64,000 bases of DNA from JACKAF01 sp041391485 (GCA_041391485.1 JAWKNY010000015.1:20498-84497), one strand, 5' to 3'. Positions 25,948 through 35,968 are shown, counted from the stretch's first letter. The notes: a model not told the origin generated them from the sequence alone. Made by a program: numbers and translations.

Positions 25948-26826
25948 ATGAAGGTTTTAGTTCTCGGTGGAACACGGTTTTTTGGTAAACGCCTTGTGGA
26001 AAAGGCGGTCGCAGCAGGACACGACGTTACCGTTCTAACTCGCGGGCAATCCGGCACGAGCCCACAAGGTACAACAGAGCTCAAAGCCGATCGCAAAGAC
26101 GCTGACACTCTTCGCAGAGCGCTTGGTAAAAACCATTGGGATGTCGTTTACGATCAGATTTGTTTTAACTCCGCCGAGGCCGCGATAGCAGAGGAGCTCT
26201 TTAGGGAACGGACGGGCCGCTACGTTTTTACTTCGTCCATGTCGGTTTTCCCCAAGGGCCCAGCTCGTGTGGAAGAGTCTTTCGATCCCAAGCTTCACCC
26301 GCTGGTCGTCGGAAGTGATTTTGAATACGCCGAAGGAAAACGCCAGGCCGAAGCCTACCTCTTTCAGAAATCTTCCTTACCGACAGTTTCGGTTCGGGTT
26401 CCGTGCGTTGTGGGAATGGACGACTACACTCGCCGCGTTCACTTTCACGTGGAGCGAACGCTCAAAGGTCTTCCGATATTCTTTCCAGTTCCCAACGCTC
26501 GGGTTTCGCTAATCCAATCAGAAGAAGCCGCAGACTTTCTTCTTTGGGCAGGCACACAGTTGCGTGAAACGGGCCTATTCAACGCAGCAGCAGATGGGCT
26601 AGTCGCTCTCAATGAAATGATGGCGTTGATTGGGGAGTTGACTGGCAAGCCGCCGCTTCTGGCCAATGAGAAAAGCTCCGAGAATCATTCTCCGTACGGT
26701 GTCCCCTCGGATATCTTCATGATTACGGAAAAAGCAAAGAGCTTGGGTTACCGATTTTCTAATTCAGCAGAGTGGTTTCCGTATCTTCTCAAACAGATAA
26801 CGGCGGAGCTTCAGGAGCAGATCTAG
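25948..26826 (+). CDS. NAD(P)-dependent epimerase-like protein (atypical SDR)
   Basis: 292 residues from ATG 25948. The N-terminal Rossmann motif is VLGGTRFFGKRL (GxxxFxG type). The active-site Tyr lies in FEYAEGKRQAE (YxxxK variant) and the mid-protein Ser in YVFTSSMSVFP. The pattern is that of atypical SDRs related to sugar-nucleotide epimerases and the chloroplast CSP41 proteins. Role unknown. The end overlaps the convergent DTW-domain gene by 38 bases. Confidence 0.78.
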   Translation: MKVLVLGGTRFFGKRLVEKAVAAGHDVTVLTRGQSGTSPQGTTELKADRKDADTLRRALGKNHWDVVYDQICFNSAEAAIAEELFRERTGRYVFTSSMSVFPKGPARVEESFDPKLHPLVVGSDFEYAEGKRQAEAYLFQKSSLPTVSVRVPCVVGMDDYTRRVHFHVERTLKGLPIFFPVPNARVSLIQSEEAADFLLWAGTQLRETGLFNAAADGLVALNEMMALIGELTGKPPLLANEKSSENHSPYGVPSDIFMITEKAKSLGYRFSNSAEWFPYLLKQITAELQEQI

Positions 26827-27438
26827 CCAAGGTCTCAATGGGAACCCCACGCGGCGCTTGCAGCTTTTCCAGAAAGCTTTCAAAGCTTCGATCGAGTTCG
26901 CCATAAGTTGTCGGCTTGTCGCGGTACTCTTTCAGGATTTCCGACACCGCTTCCAGCGTGCAGATACAGGACTTCCTGGGTTGCCGAGACACGAAGCGGG
27001 ATTTTTTTTCAGGCAAGGTCAGGATCAGCCGGTTCAAACGGAGCATCCAGGAATTGCGCCACCACAACGTCTTAGACTGTTTCCAGTTGCCATCGATCAC
27101 GACAATACCTTTGAGATCTCTAAGCCGCTTCTTTTGGGATAGTACATGCACCGTTTGGTTCTTCGGAAGACGTTCCGCTTCCTTCGCCTGCCCCACATAA
27201 AGCACTCCCCAATCAGAGGGGTCGCGGCCTCACCCAGAGCGGCTCCCAAAGAGCGCCACGACAAACCTACCCGGTGGACCGCGTTAGGAAGCACCAAAGA
27301 TACCAACCGCGCGGTGCTACGGGGATTGCGGGCCTCCTGCGGGTGCTGCAGAACGAGCACTCGCAATCTAGACCTTACGGGATGGATCTCCTCGCAAAGG
27401 CAAAGGTTCTCGGGTTTCCAACATTGGGGGCACTTCAT
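26789..27438 (-). CDS. DTW-domain protein, probable tRNA-uridine aminocarboxypropyltransferase (frameshifted)
   Basis: About 215 residues when one frame change near 27215 is bridged (the repaired join reads DPSDWGVLYVGQAKE). The N-terminus has the Cys cluster CPQCWKPENLCLCEEI, followed by VLVLQHPQE. The C-terminal half contains VVIDGNWKQSKTLWWRNSW, where DGNW stands at the place of the DTW motif, and YRDKPTTYGELDR. DTW proteins such as E. coli TapT add the 3-amino-3-carboxypropyl group (acp3U) to tRNA using SAM. It follows the LamG gene by 45 bases on the minus strand. Confidence 0.78.
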
Positions 27439-27483
27439 GATGCACCCAATAGCAGTTTTAGAAGAATTGCGCCAGCCCGTCGC

Positions 27484-28245
27484 TCAGGGAAGGTAACGGC
27501 CGCGCTGGGCCCGGTAGACATGCTGGATGGCGCGCGCACTGAGCGCGCTATTGAAAACCATGACCTCGGCGATTTGCCCCACCCACTGCGAACCGCCCCA
27601 CGCCGGGCCGTTGCCAATCATCCAGCTCGCCGTAGAGTCGGCACTGGCATTCTGGCAGCCCGCCCCACAGAGATGTTGGTATTCCCCTCAAGCGTGCCGT
27701 TGACGTAAATGCGGTAGGTTCCCAAGGACTCACGAACCCCGACGAGGTGGTGAAAATTGCCATTGGCGATGTTCGTGCTGCCTTGTGCGCCCCACTCACA
27801 CGAAGGGCCATCATTTGAAAAATAAGCATTCCCGTTTGAGGAGGCGGCGCCGGCCCACCAGCCCACATGAAGCGACATCGATCGATCGGTACCGGCGTTG
27901 CGATTGAAACAACCATACCAGCCGCTGTATCCGTCGTACGCACCCAGGCAGAGATAGTCCAGTCACTGGTTCCAGCGGAGCCCATGCCGATGCCACCGAT
28001 GACGTCATTCGTTCCGTCAAAGGTAAGCGCCGGGTGAAAAGCCCAAAGTCCCCTCGTGCCGGGCACGTCACCCCAGCGCACGTCCCGTCAAAGTTATTCC
28101 CTGATGCGTCGTAAAAGGTAGTGGCCCCTTCGGATTCATTGAGCGGCATCAGAAGGATGGGCCCCACATCGAGCTCATCGCCAGCGGCCCAACAAAGGTT
28201 AGAAAAAAAGAACGAAACTAAAAGGAGTCGCAATAGGGATTTCAT
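27484..28245 (-). CDS. Secreted LamG/concanavalin-like domain protein (several frameshifts)
   Basis: About 253 residues when repaired. A signal peptide (MKSLLRLLLVSFFFSNLCWA) is followed by a single LamG-type jelly roll: LLMPLNESEGATTFYDASGN, ALTFDGTNDVIGG, SDWTISAWVRTTDTAAG, GNFHHLVGVRESLGTYRIYV, NGTLEGNTNISVG and QWVGQIAEVMVFNSALSARA, ending RGRYLP. Frame changes are needed near 28075, 27895 and 27680. LamG domains bind glycans or proteins at the cell surface. Upstream of the DTW gene; divergent from the delta-60 gene. Confidence 0.7.
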
Positions 28246-28303
28246 CGCCTAAGTATACTTCTCTTGAGAAGTCCCTCAAACAACGCGCCGCAGTCCTACC
28301 CGC

Positions 28304-28332
28304 TTGAAGGCTAACTCTCACAACCCTATAAT
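28304..28332 (+). promoter_or_regulatory. Probable sigma-70 promoter of the delta-60 repeat gene
   Basis: TTGAAG (28304-28309), 17 bases, TATAAT (28327-28332), ending 44 bases before the TTG start. The same -35 hexamer and spacing occur before gapA. Confidence 0.6.
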
Positions 28333-28376
28333 AAACGCGCTACCGCAAATAGCGCCGTTGGGGGTTTCCAAACAAA

Positions 28377-31300
28377 TTGAAGCAGGTTCGTGCATTCACA
28401 CCACGCGTACTTACCCTCATGCTGTTTGGCTTAGGCCTTCTGCTTCCTGCCGCGCAGGCGAACCCTTACTTTCCTTACCTCGCTCTCGATGAATGGTCTT
28501 CAGGCGGAATCGTTGTGAGTGATCTCTCTGGCGACGACGACGTGTTGCGAACGGCACTTTATCTTACCGACGGCAGACTGCTTGCAGCAGGTCGCTCCGA
28601 CAATGGCAGCTTCAACGACATGATCGTGGTGCGTTTTCACCCGGACGGATCGCTTGATACGAGTTTTGATTCAGATGGAATAGCCACCGTCGCCTTCGGA
28701 GGTGGGGAAGCGATTGTGCACTCCATTGCCACCGATAGCCTGGGTCGCGCCGTGATTGTGGGCCGAGCTTGGGGCTTTTCCGACTACGATTTTGGCGTCG
28801 CGCGCTTACTCACTGACGGCAGCCTAGACACCTCGTTTGCCTCCATTGGATTTAGAACCGTCGACGTTGGCGGCAATGAATTTGGTAGAGCGGTATCCAT
28901 ACAAACCAACAACCGCATCCTCATCGCGGGCTACACAACGACGAGTAGCGCCTTCAACGTGGCGATGGTTCGTCTACTGTCTGATGGCTCTTTAGACAAC
29001 AGTTACGACACCGACGGCATGGTGGTGACTTCGGTAAACGTCGGGGATGACGTCGTCACAAACATGGCCTTAGACACCCTGGGACGCGCCGTTGTGATTG
29101 GTACGACCGACAATGGTACAAACAATGATTTTCTTGTCATGCGCTACCATACGAATGGGGCGCTTGATACGGGCTTTGGTACAGGCGGTATTGCTACGAA
29201 GAACTTTGGGAATGACGATGTCGCCTGGGGCATGCAAATAGACACCGTTGGAAAGATTTATCTCGGGGGCCGAGTTTACTCGGGCTCTTCTTACCGAATG
29301 GGCCTTCAGATTCTAAACCCGGACGGGAGTGAAAGCAGCTCTGGTTCCTACTCAATTGCGTCGGGCGGCCTGCCGCGCAGCCTTTACATCGATGAGCAGG
29401 AACGCATTGTACTGGGCGGGCGATCCTACAATGGAGCCAACTGGGACTACGGTCTTATCCGCATCTCGCAATCAGAAGGACTCTCTCAAACATTCGATAC
29501 TGACGGTGTGGCAACGGTAGATATCGTCAACGACGACTTCGCCTACGACTTAGCTTTTCAAACCGACGGAAAGATGGTGCTCGTCGGGAGAACTGATACC
29601 GGTGGTTTTTCAGATTTTGGCATCGTTCGTCTTCTCACCTCCGGCGCACTTGATACGGCTTTTAGCGGAGACGGCAAACAAAACACTGCCTTCGCCGCAG
29701 GTCGGCACGATATCGCCAACGCCGTCGCCATTCAAACAAACGGGCGCATCGTCGTCGCAGGGTTTACTGATGCCGGCGACAACGAGTTTGCGGTAGCGCG
29801 GTACCTTACCAACGGAAACCTTGATACTTCCTTTAGCGGGGATGGGCTCAACACGGCCGATTTCGGATCGGGGCATGACATCGCCAACGCTGTTGCCATT
29901 CAAACAAACGGGCGCATTGTTCTGGCGGGTTCGGCTTACAATGGCACCAACAACGACATCGCGGTCGCACGCTTTCACACGACCGGAGCTCTTGATACCA
30001 CTTTTAGCGGCGACGGACGAGCCATCACTTCCATCGGCACTAGCGAAGATGCTGGCCACGCGATGGCGATTCAACCCGATGGGCGCATACTCGTAGCGGG
30101 CTACGGAAAAATTGGGGGGAATGACCAATTTGCTGTGGTGCGCTTCCTTACCCGCGGGGCATTGGACACCTCATTTAGTGGTGACGGAAGGGTCAATACG
30201 GCGTTTGCAGGCAGCACGAGCGATGTCGCCTACGACATGGCTTTGCAAACCGATGGCAAGATTGTAGTGGGTGGCGTGTCTTACGGCACGAACGGGAAAC
30301 TCTTTGCCCTCGCCCGTTACCTCACCAACGGAAACCTGGACACAAGTTTTAGCGGCGATGGCCTCGTGACTACCTCCGTCGCAACTGAAGGCGGCGCCCT
30401 AAATGGGATTACCATTCTCTCCAACGGCAAAATTATGGCCGTCGGAAAAACATTGGAGCTCACCAACCGCATTGTAGCGGTCCGGTATACGACGAACGGG
30501 AATCTGGATTCGAGTTTTGATAACGACGGTATTTTCTACTACTCCATAGGAAGTGGCGACGACATGGCCTTTGCCGTAAAGCAAGCCCCCAATGGAAGCG
30601 TCGCCATAGCGGGTGCGACGCATACGGGTTCCGAGTACGATTTCGCAGCACTGCTTTTTGGTGGCTTTGGTTCACTCGACAATAGCTTCGGCACCAACGG
30701 CCGAGTCATTACACCCATCGGTTCGGGAGACGATGACGCTCTAGCCATGCGGTACTACCGAGGCAAGACAGTCCTCATTGGCCGCACCGTCGTAGGAGCG
30801 AACTGGGATATTGCACTCGCCCGCTACGACCAAAACGGATCCACCGCGGGCGGAGGCGCCGCAGATCCAAGCTTTGGCGGAACGGGACGTGTCGGTACGG
30901 ACATTGGCAACGACGATATGGCAAACGCCGCCGCGCGCGACTCTCAAAACCGTCTATTGATCGCGGGATACACAAACGACGGAACGGATCACAACTTTCT
31001 GATCGCGCGCTATACGGAAGACGGGGTCTTAGACACCACTTTCCGCACGACCGGCATCACCACCGTCGCCGTTTCCTCCACCCACGATGCGGCAAATGCC
31101 GTCGCAGTCTTTTCAAATGGCGCAGTCGTCGCTGCAGGTTACCAGTACAATGGAACGGCCCAAGATTTTGCTGTCGTCAAAGTCACTAGCGCCGGGGTGC
31201 CCGATACTACCTTCAGTGGAGACGGTATTGCGACGACATCTATCAATGCGGGAGACGATGTAGCGGAGGCCGTTGCGCTCTATACCGATGGCCGCGTGCT

Positions 31301-32048
31301 CGCGGTGGGCTCCACCGTATCGGGCGGCAACCGGCAATTTGCACTTGTACGCTACCTCTCCAATGGAAACCTAGACAATTCCTTCAGCGGGGATGGCATC
31401 CAGACTCTTTCGCTAACCACCAACGGTGACACTTCGGCTTTTGCGGTTGTCCTCCAAAGTAACGGCAGAATTGTCGTGGGCGGCCGCGCGCACGACGCCG
31501 CTGGCAAACTTGTTGCCGTTGCCCGCTACCTTTCCAACGGCACACTCGACAACACCTTTAACGGAACTGGAAGCGTGGTCACCTCTCTCGGATCCAATGG
31601 TGCCGAACTGTATGGGCTGGCTGTAGACGAGGTGGGGTCCATCTTCGGCGTAGGACGCGCGTTTGGGATACGCGACAAACTAGCGGTGGTGGCCTACCTT
31701 TCAAACGGCACACTTGACGCCTCCTTTAGTGGAGATGGAATCGCAATCCTTTCCAATGGATCGCGTGATCTCGTCGGCAACAGCGTCGTCTTGGGCGGTG
31801 GTGGAAAACTTGTAGTCGGCGGCTTTACCCACAACGGCACCAATCTGGATGGCGCGGTGATACGGGTCCTGCCGAGTGGCACACTGGACACCACTTTTGA
31901 CGGAGACGGGATCGCCATTCTAACCAATGGGGCCAACGACGATTTGATTATGGGAGTGGCGCTTTCCAAAGACGGGCGCATCTATGCCGCCGGCGGGAGC
32001 AACAGCGGCAGCGAAACCGATGTGCTCGCGGCGCGCTTATTCCCCTAA
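28377..32048 (+). CDS. Giant secreted delta-60 repeat protein
   Basis: 1223 residues starting at TTG 28377 with a signal peptide (LTLMLFGLGLLLPAAQA). An ATG at 28419 would start inside the signal and is less likely. The rest consists of about 20 tandem units of 55-65 residues, each with a turn like GSLDTSFSGDG, a strand such as AIQTNGRIVVAG and a strand such as DFAVARYLTNG. This is the delta-60 repeat (TIGR02608 type), expected to fold as beta-propeller blades with Asp-rich, possibly Ca-binding turns. Units differ enough that the reading frame is intact over 3.7 kb. Likely exported to the surface or medium, as it carries no lipobox. The stop overlaps the convergent NTF2-like gene by 4 bases. 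Confidence 0.88.
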   Translation: MKQVRAFTPRVLTLMLFGLGLLLPAAQANPYFPYLALDEWSSGGIVVSDLSGDDDVLRTALYLTDGRLLAAGRSDNGSFNDMIVVRFHPDGSLDTSFDSDGIATVAFGGGEAIVHSIATDSLGRAVIVGRAWGFSDYDFGVARLLTDGSLDTSFASIGFRTVDVGGNEFGRAVSIQTNNRILIAGYTTTSSAFNVAMVRLLSDGSLDNSYDTDGMVVTSVNVGDDVVTNMALDTLGRAVVIGTTDNGTNNDFLVMRYHTNGALDTGFGTGGIATKNFGNDDVAWGMQIDTVGKIYLGGRVYSGSSYRMGLQILNPDGSESSSGSYSIASGGLPRSLYIDEQERIVLGGRSYNGANWDYGLIRISQSEGLSQTFDTDGVATVDIVNDDFAYDLAFQTDGKMVLVGRTDTGGFSDFGIVRLLTSGALDTAFSGDGKQNTAFAAGRHDIANAVAIQTNGRIVVAGFTDAGDNEFAVARYLTNGNLDTSFSGDGLNTADFGSGHDIANAVAIQTNGRIVLAGSAYNGTNNDIAVARFHTTGALDTTFSGDGRAITSIGTSEDAGHAMAIQPDGRILVAGYGKIGGNDQFAVVRFLTRGALDTSFSGDGRVNTAFAGSTSDVAYDMALQTDGKIVVGGVSYGTNGKLFALARYLTNGNLDTSFSGDGLVTTSVATEGGALNGITILSNGKIMAVGKTLELTNRIVAVRYTTNGNLDSSFDNDGIFYYSIGSGDDMAFAVKQAPNGSVAIAGATHTGSEYDFAALLFGGFGSLDNSFGTNGRVITPIGSGDDDALAMRYYRGKTVLIGRTVVGANWDIALARYDQNGSTAGGGAADPSFGGTGRVGTDIGNDDMANAAARDSQNRLLIAGYTNDGTDHNFLIARYTEDGVLDTTFRTTGITTVAVSSTHDAANAVAVFSNGAVVAAGYQYNGTAQDFAVVKVTSAGVPDTTFSGDGIATTSINAGDDVAEAVALYTDGRVLAVGSTVSGGNRQFALVRYLSNGNLDNSFSGDGIQTLSLTTNGDTSAFAVVLQSNGRIVVGGRAHDAAGKLVAVARYLSNGTLDNTFNGTGSVVTSLGSNGAELYGLAVDEVGSIFGVGRAFGIRDKLAVVAYLSNGTLDASFSGDGIAILSNGSRDLVGNSVVLGGGGKLVVGGFTHNGTNLDGAVIRVLPSGTLDTTFDGDGIAILTNGANDDLIMGVALSKDGRIYAAGGSNSGSETDVLAARLFP

Positions 32049-32542
32049 ACCGGCTTACTGGTCCAAGATTGTCGGTAAAAGACTTTTCCTTCTGAATCCA
32101 GTACCCAGTAATCGAAAAAGTCTACGTGAATGGGTTCTCCAAATTGGGTGCCCTCAAAAGTCCCGTGGAAAAAGTACTGGTTCCCCTTTATTGAGGCACC
32201 AAGCAAACGATGCTCGCCACGCAGGCGCTGCAAACGCTCGATAAAGAAATCGCGTACCGCTTTGGTTCCGACGAATTGCTCGCCGTTTCGGGTGTAGACG
32301 GGTTCGTTCGAGAACAGCACGAGGATCGCTTCCAGATCTCCGGCATCCACATTTCGGTAATAATCGAGCAGCGGTGCTAGCCGGGTGTCCTCCAGTGAAA
32401 CCGCGAACGGGGCCTCCCCGAACATTGAAGAACAGTACCGGACAAAGTTGAGGGCCGTCGGCAACTCGAGCCGCGGATCGGACGGAGCGCCGTTTAGAAC
32501 GCTTGTCAGGAAAACCAAAGCTATCAGCACGGCGGTTCGCAT
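32045..32542 (-). CDS. Exported NTF2/SnoaL-like protein
   Basis: 165 residues with a signal peptide (MRTAVLIALVFLTSVLNGA). The mature part is an NTF2-like cone fold: LDYYRNVDAGDLEAILVLF, VGTKAVRDFFIERLQRL and VDFFDYWVLDSEGKVFYRQS, which match the start, middle and end of SnoaL/ketosteroid-isomerase-like domains. Such domains bind small hydrophobic ligands or catalyse isomerisation; an exported copy suggests binding in the periplasm. It overlaps the delta-60 gene end by 4 bases. Confidence 0.75.
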   Translation of the reverse strand: MRTAVLIALVFLTSVLNGAPSDPRLELPTALNFVRYCSSMFGEAPFAVSLEDTRLAPLLDYYRNVDAGDLEAILVLFSNEPVYTRNGEQFVGTKAVRDFFIERLQRLRGEHRLLGASIKGNQYFFHGTFEGTQFGEPIHVDFFDYWVLDSEGKVFYRQSWTSKPV

Positions 32543-32694
32543 GGCTCACGCATGTAACACAGACCGGAGAAATGTGCTATCGGCGTTGGCAAATGAGCCG
32601 CGTAAAGGACTGAAATTCTTTAATTTCGCAATCTTCTATTGATTGAAGGCGCCGCGTTGCCTATTACTAAGGGTTTGCGGCCCTAGAACCTTGT

Positions 32695-34938
32695 ATGCAG
32701 TCGTTTTGGCTTTCAGTTTTTATCTGGCTGGCCTGTGTGCCCGCCATCGCGGTGGATTCTCTTTCCCGCTATCTCGAGGAAGGGAGCTTCCGCGTACTCA
32801 CCAATGAAGACGGGGAACACATTTGTGTGGACCCCATCTCACCGAGCTTTTACTTCGAACGTTGGGCGGTCGAGGATCCTCACGGAAATCGATACGTTCT
32901 CAATCTCGCCCCTTCAATCCGTGTCCTGGAACACGTCGCCGTCCACCAGTTTTTAGAGGCGCTTGGGATCGAACACATCCCAGCGTACCCGGTCTTCGTA
33001 AAGCGCGGGATGAACGGAGTGCCCACCGCTGTGCGCGCACGAGAACTCGCGGCGACGGATCACGCCGATCAACCCCAGCTCGCCGCTCGCTACGGTGAAA
33101 TAGGAGAAAGCGGCGAGTGGATTACGGCTTTTCTCCAACCGGAATGGGTAGATCTTAACCCCACGGAGCCGGCCGAGAATGGCGGTTTACCGCCAATGAA
33201 TTTGGTTCAGCTTGAGGAGTTAGCAGAAGCCTACCTCGCTGCCCACGCGTTGCGGGGCCTTGGCTACTCAGTCAACATTATTAACGGCCACCCGCTGCTT
33301 ACCTATGTGCGTGGACCCTTCCTTCAGGAAAATCTCACGAGCCAGCTGGCCTTAGAAAAGAATTTTTGGGATCGGGAAAAACACACGCAGTACTACCCCG
33401 CGGCTCAACTTTGGGAGCTGAATGATTCACAAGTCGCGCACTTCCTGCGGCACACGAGCGCTTTTATCAGTCGCCTCGAAGCTCTTAAGCGTGACAAGGT
33501 ATTGGAACGCCTCTTTGCCAATTATTGTCGTGAGCTTGAGGCTTTTTGGGCCTCGCAGCCCTCGTCGCGTCGGCCTGCAAATTATACGAACGCACGGCTA
33601 TTTAAGCTTTTCGACGATACCATCGATTCGATTCGAAGCGATTTTACGAACTATTTACGAAACCGCGTAGGCCGCAACTTCAAGCTGACGCCGCAATATT
33701 CCACCACGGGCGGTGCCACCTTAACCCAGGTCGTAGTGGACACCCCTTTTGTGGCAACTCCCGACTGGGCACCTCCGCGAAACATTGTGGAACTCGCTCC
33801 GATTGAAGAGCCCACGTCGCGCGACAACAAAGCCAAAGACATTCTGCTCGGCTTGGCCTTGGCGCGCGAAACCGATCGGTCTGCTGTACTGGCGCGCTGG
33901 AAGAATCCATCGTTTGATCCGATCCCCACGCTCTTAAGAGAGGCGACGAAGGAGAATAAGCTCCACCCGATCTACCAAGATCCTTTTCCAGGCCGTAGCC
34001 GACTGGAAAACGCCGATCCCCCGCAGTTTTTTGTGAATATCCACGCCCCCCGCACGCTGCTAGTGGTGTCTCCGAATGACAGCGAAGGACGGTTGATTCA
34101 ACAATTCGCCATGCGACTCGGTCCGTACCTGAATCTATCGGTTTACCGTGGGGTACATGGACAAGGAGAGGCGCTCACGGATGACGATGCCTACGATATC
34201 CGTTTTTACGCCGAAGCCGGGGGCTACAAACGCATCATTCTCTGCGAATTCGGCGATACCAAGCGAAGCACTATCGATCTGATGCGCTTTACCGGACTGA
34301 ACTCGATTATCCGTTTGGATCACCACCAAGACCGTTCACACCGTTTCTCGACGGCGGAACAGCTCTTTCACCTCTACAATTACCACCCGAGTCTCTCCGA
34401 GTATCTGGTCGCCGCACGCGATCGTTCCGGGCCTTACGGCTTTAAAGACTTCGGTTACAGTGCCGAGCAGGCCGCGCATTACCTTGCCGCCTACGGGACG
34501 CGAGACACGGACAATTTACTCGAAAACTACCGCCCCTTCTTTCAGGAGCAGCCCAATCGAATATTCGAAGTCGATTACGAAGGTTCTGTGGAAGCGCTCA
34601 GCACGCCATTTGCCATCGTAAGCTACCCCAATATCGCTCACGTCCTTTCCGTTGGTTATCACCGTTTGAGCTTTGTCGGCAGCGCGCCGGTTGTGACGCG
34701 TCTTCAAACCCAATTCGAAAAAGCAAATGGGCGCTGGCGACACCGGCAGTACATCGGCGGTGACCCTCGCGGGCCAATGTATTGGGTGGTGCGCGTCGAT
34801 AGCCGTAAACAAAAGGAAGAGGCCCTGGTGCTCGCCCGCCAAACGATTTCCCAGTCACCGGAGCTCAAAGACTTTTGCTGGCAAGTCCTTGCCACCGAAG
34901 GGGGCACCCCCTTTCCTCGCCCGCAAACACGACGCTAA
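32695..34938 (+). CDS. Large exported protein with a DHH-like motif; unknown function
   Basis: 747 residues with a signal peptide (MQSFWLSVFIWLACVPAIA). Residues 56-110 (WAVEDPHGNRYVLNLAPS, then a helix and GIEHIPAYPVFV) loosely resemble the N-lobe of HipA/FAM20-type kinases, but the usual Lys is Asn. Residues about 455-610 look like a DHH-phosphoesterase-type Rossmann region: TLLVVSPNDSEGRLIQQFA, ILCEFGD (Asp521) and IIRLDHHQDRSHRF (Asp542, His543, His544). YLVAARDRSGPYGFKDF follows, a segment like DHH motif IV. I do not recognise the whole protein. It ends 40 bases before another exported protein, so the pair may be an operon. Intact frame. Confidence 0.7.
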   Translation: MQSFWLSVFIWLACVPAIAVDSLSRYLEEGSFRVLTNEDGEHICVDPISPSFYFERWAVEDPHGNRYVLNLAPSIRVLEHVAVHQFLEALGIEHIPAYPVFVKRGMNGVPTAVRARELAATDHADQPQLAARYGEIGESGEWITAFLQPEWVDLNPTEPAENGGLPPMNLVQLEELAEAYLAAHALRGLGYSVNIINGHPLLTYVRGPFLQENLTSQLALEKNFWDREKHTQYYPAAQLWELNDSQVAHFLRHTSAFISRLEALKRDKVLERLFANYCRELEAFWASQPSSRRPANYTNARLFKLFDDTIDSIRSDFTNYLRNRVGRNFKLTPQYSTTGGATLTQVVVDTPFVATPDWAPPRNIVELAPIEEPTSRDNKAKDILLGLALARETDRSAVLARWKNPSFDPIPTLLREATKENKLHPIYQDPFPGRSRLENADPPQFFVNIHAPRTLLVVSPNDSEGRLIQQFAMRLGPYLNLSVYRGVHGQGEALTDDDAYDIRFYAEAGGYKRIILCEFGDTKRSTIDLMRFTGLNSIIRLDHHQDRSHRFSTAEQLFHLYNYHPSLSEYLVAARDRSGPYGFKDFGYSAEQAAHYLAAYGTRDTDNLLENYRPFFQEQPNRIFEVDYEGSVEALSTPFAIVSYPNIAHVLSVGYHRLSFVGSAPVVTRLQTQFEKANGRWRHRQYIGGDPRGPMYWVVRVDSRKQKEEALVLARQTISQSPELKDFCWQVLATEGGTPFPRPQTRR

Positions 34939-34978
34939 CGTCCTTGTCAGTCGAACCCGGTTCTCCTACGCTTTCCGC

Positions 34979-35908
34979 ATGCGACGACTATTAGGCTTTG
35001 CCCTTGTCTTTTGTCTTTCGGCCAATGGAAAAACCACAGTTGTTGGAGAGACGTACCTGGCCCACACTACAGGCGACGAACTCCAGGTGTCCCCCGCCGC
35101 AATCCATTCTTGGTCCTTTGAGCGCAACACTTGTGAGCTTTGGACGGAAAGAGACGGGAGGATTCTGGATCCCGGCGGGTCCGTACTTTTTGAAGGGAAC
35201 TTTGTCTCTGATGTAAACGAGCATTCGGCGCTCGTCCTCCACAACAGTTTTTTGGAAAACCGGGAACTGCTAACCGGTAGCCTGCTGGCGACAACCGAAC
35301 TCAACGAAAGCGGCGCACTCCAGCGCGCCGTTAAAGCAGAAGGCCGATATTTCCTGCTCTTCCAAGGGCCTCGCCGACTCTGGGTTGAACGACGCACAAA
35401 GGACTTGGAGCTGGAGCAAAGTATCGTCATCGCCGAGGGGCGGGATCTCTGGAGGGTTCCGAAGATAGTAAGCGCCGGAAATTCCATTTGGGTAGGCTTT
35501 AGTGTGACTTCTAACTCACATGCTTACAGCCCGGTCGTCGCAAGATTGGATTTCGGCGCCAAGATCCAAGAGTTCTTCTCCTGGCCGGACAAAGGGCTGC
35601 TCTTTGCCTTAGCCCCGTTTGGCAAAAACGTTCTAGCAAGCCGGGATATCCCGACGGCACCTTTTACGCTTCCCATCTATACGCACGTCGAACACCTAGC
35701 GGCTAATTCGCCCCCGGTTCGGCACTATTCGGCGGAAACCAATTGGTTCGTGGACGCGCTAGCGGCCGAGGCCGAGACGCTTTGGACGGCGGAGCGTTCC
35801 ATTCACAGCGGAACAGGTTCGCGCTTGCGACGCCACGCTCAGCAAAAGGGGTTAGAAAAAGTGTGGCCTCTTCCCGAAGCGGTACGCGATCTCTGCGTCA
35901 CTCCCTAG
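34979..35908 (+). CDS. Exported protein, possibly beta-propeller, unknown function
   Basis: 309 residues from ATG 34979 (MRRLLGFALVFCLSANG signal). The mature chain alternates short strands and turns, such as WSFERNTCELWTERDG, GRYFLLFQGPRRLWVERRT and IVSAGNSIWVGFSVTSN, followed by LFALAPFGKNVLAS. The spacing suggests blades of a small propeller. The frame is open further upstream, inside the previous gene, but a signal peptide at 34979 decides the start. Likely co-expressed with the DHH-like protein. Confidence 0.65.
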   Translation: MRRLLGFALVFCLSANGKTTVVGETYLAHTTGDELQVSPAAIHSWSFERNTCELWTERDGRILDPGGSVLFEGNFVSDVNEHSALVLHNSFLENRELLTGSLLATTELNESGALQRAVKAEGRYFLLFQGPRRLWVERRTKDLELEQSIVIAEGRDLWRVPKIVSAGNSIWVGFSVTSNSHAYSPVVARLDFGAKIQEFFSWPDKGLLFALAPFGKNVLASRDIPTAPFTLPIYTHVEHLAANSPPVRHYSAETNWFVDALAAEAETLWTAERSIHSGTGSRLRRHAQQKGLEKVWPLPEAVRDLCVTP

Positions 35909-35968
35909 TCCGTTTTTTTTGTAATCGCGAAAGACAGTGGTATAAAACGTTCAGAACCGGAGGACGAT

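Noticed and set aside
29641..31760. Regularly spaced similar DNA segments that could suggest a tandem repeat or CRISPR array
   Set aside because: The periodicity is about 170-190 bp, in frame and diverged; it is the coding of delta-60 protein units.
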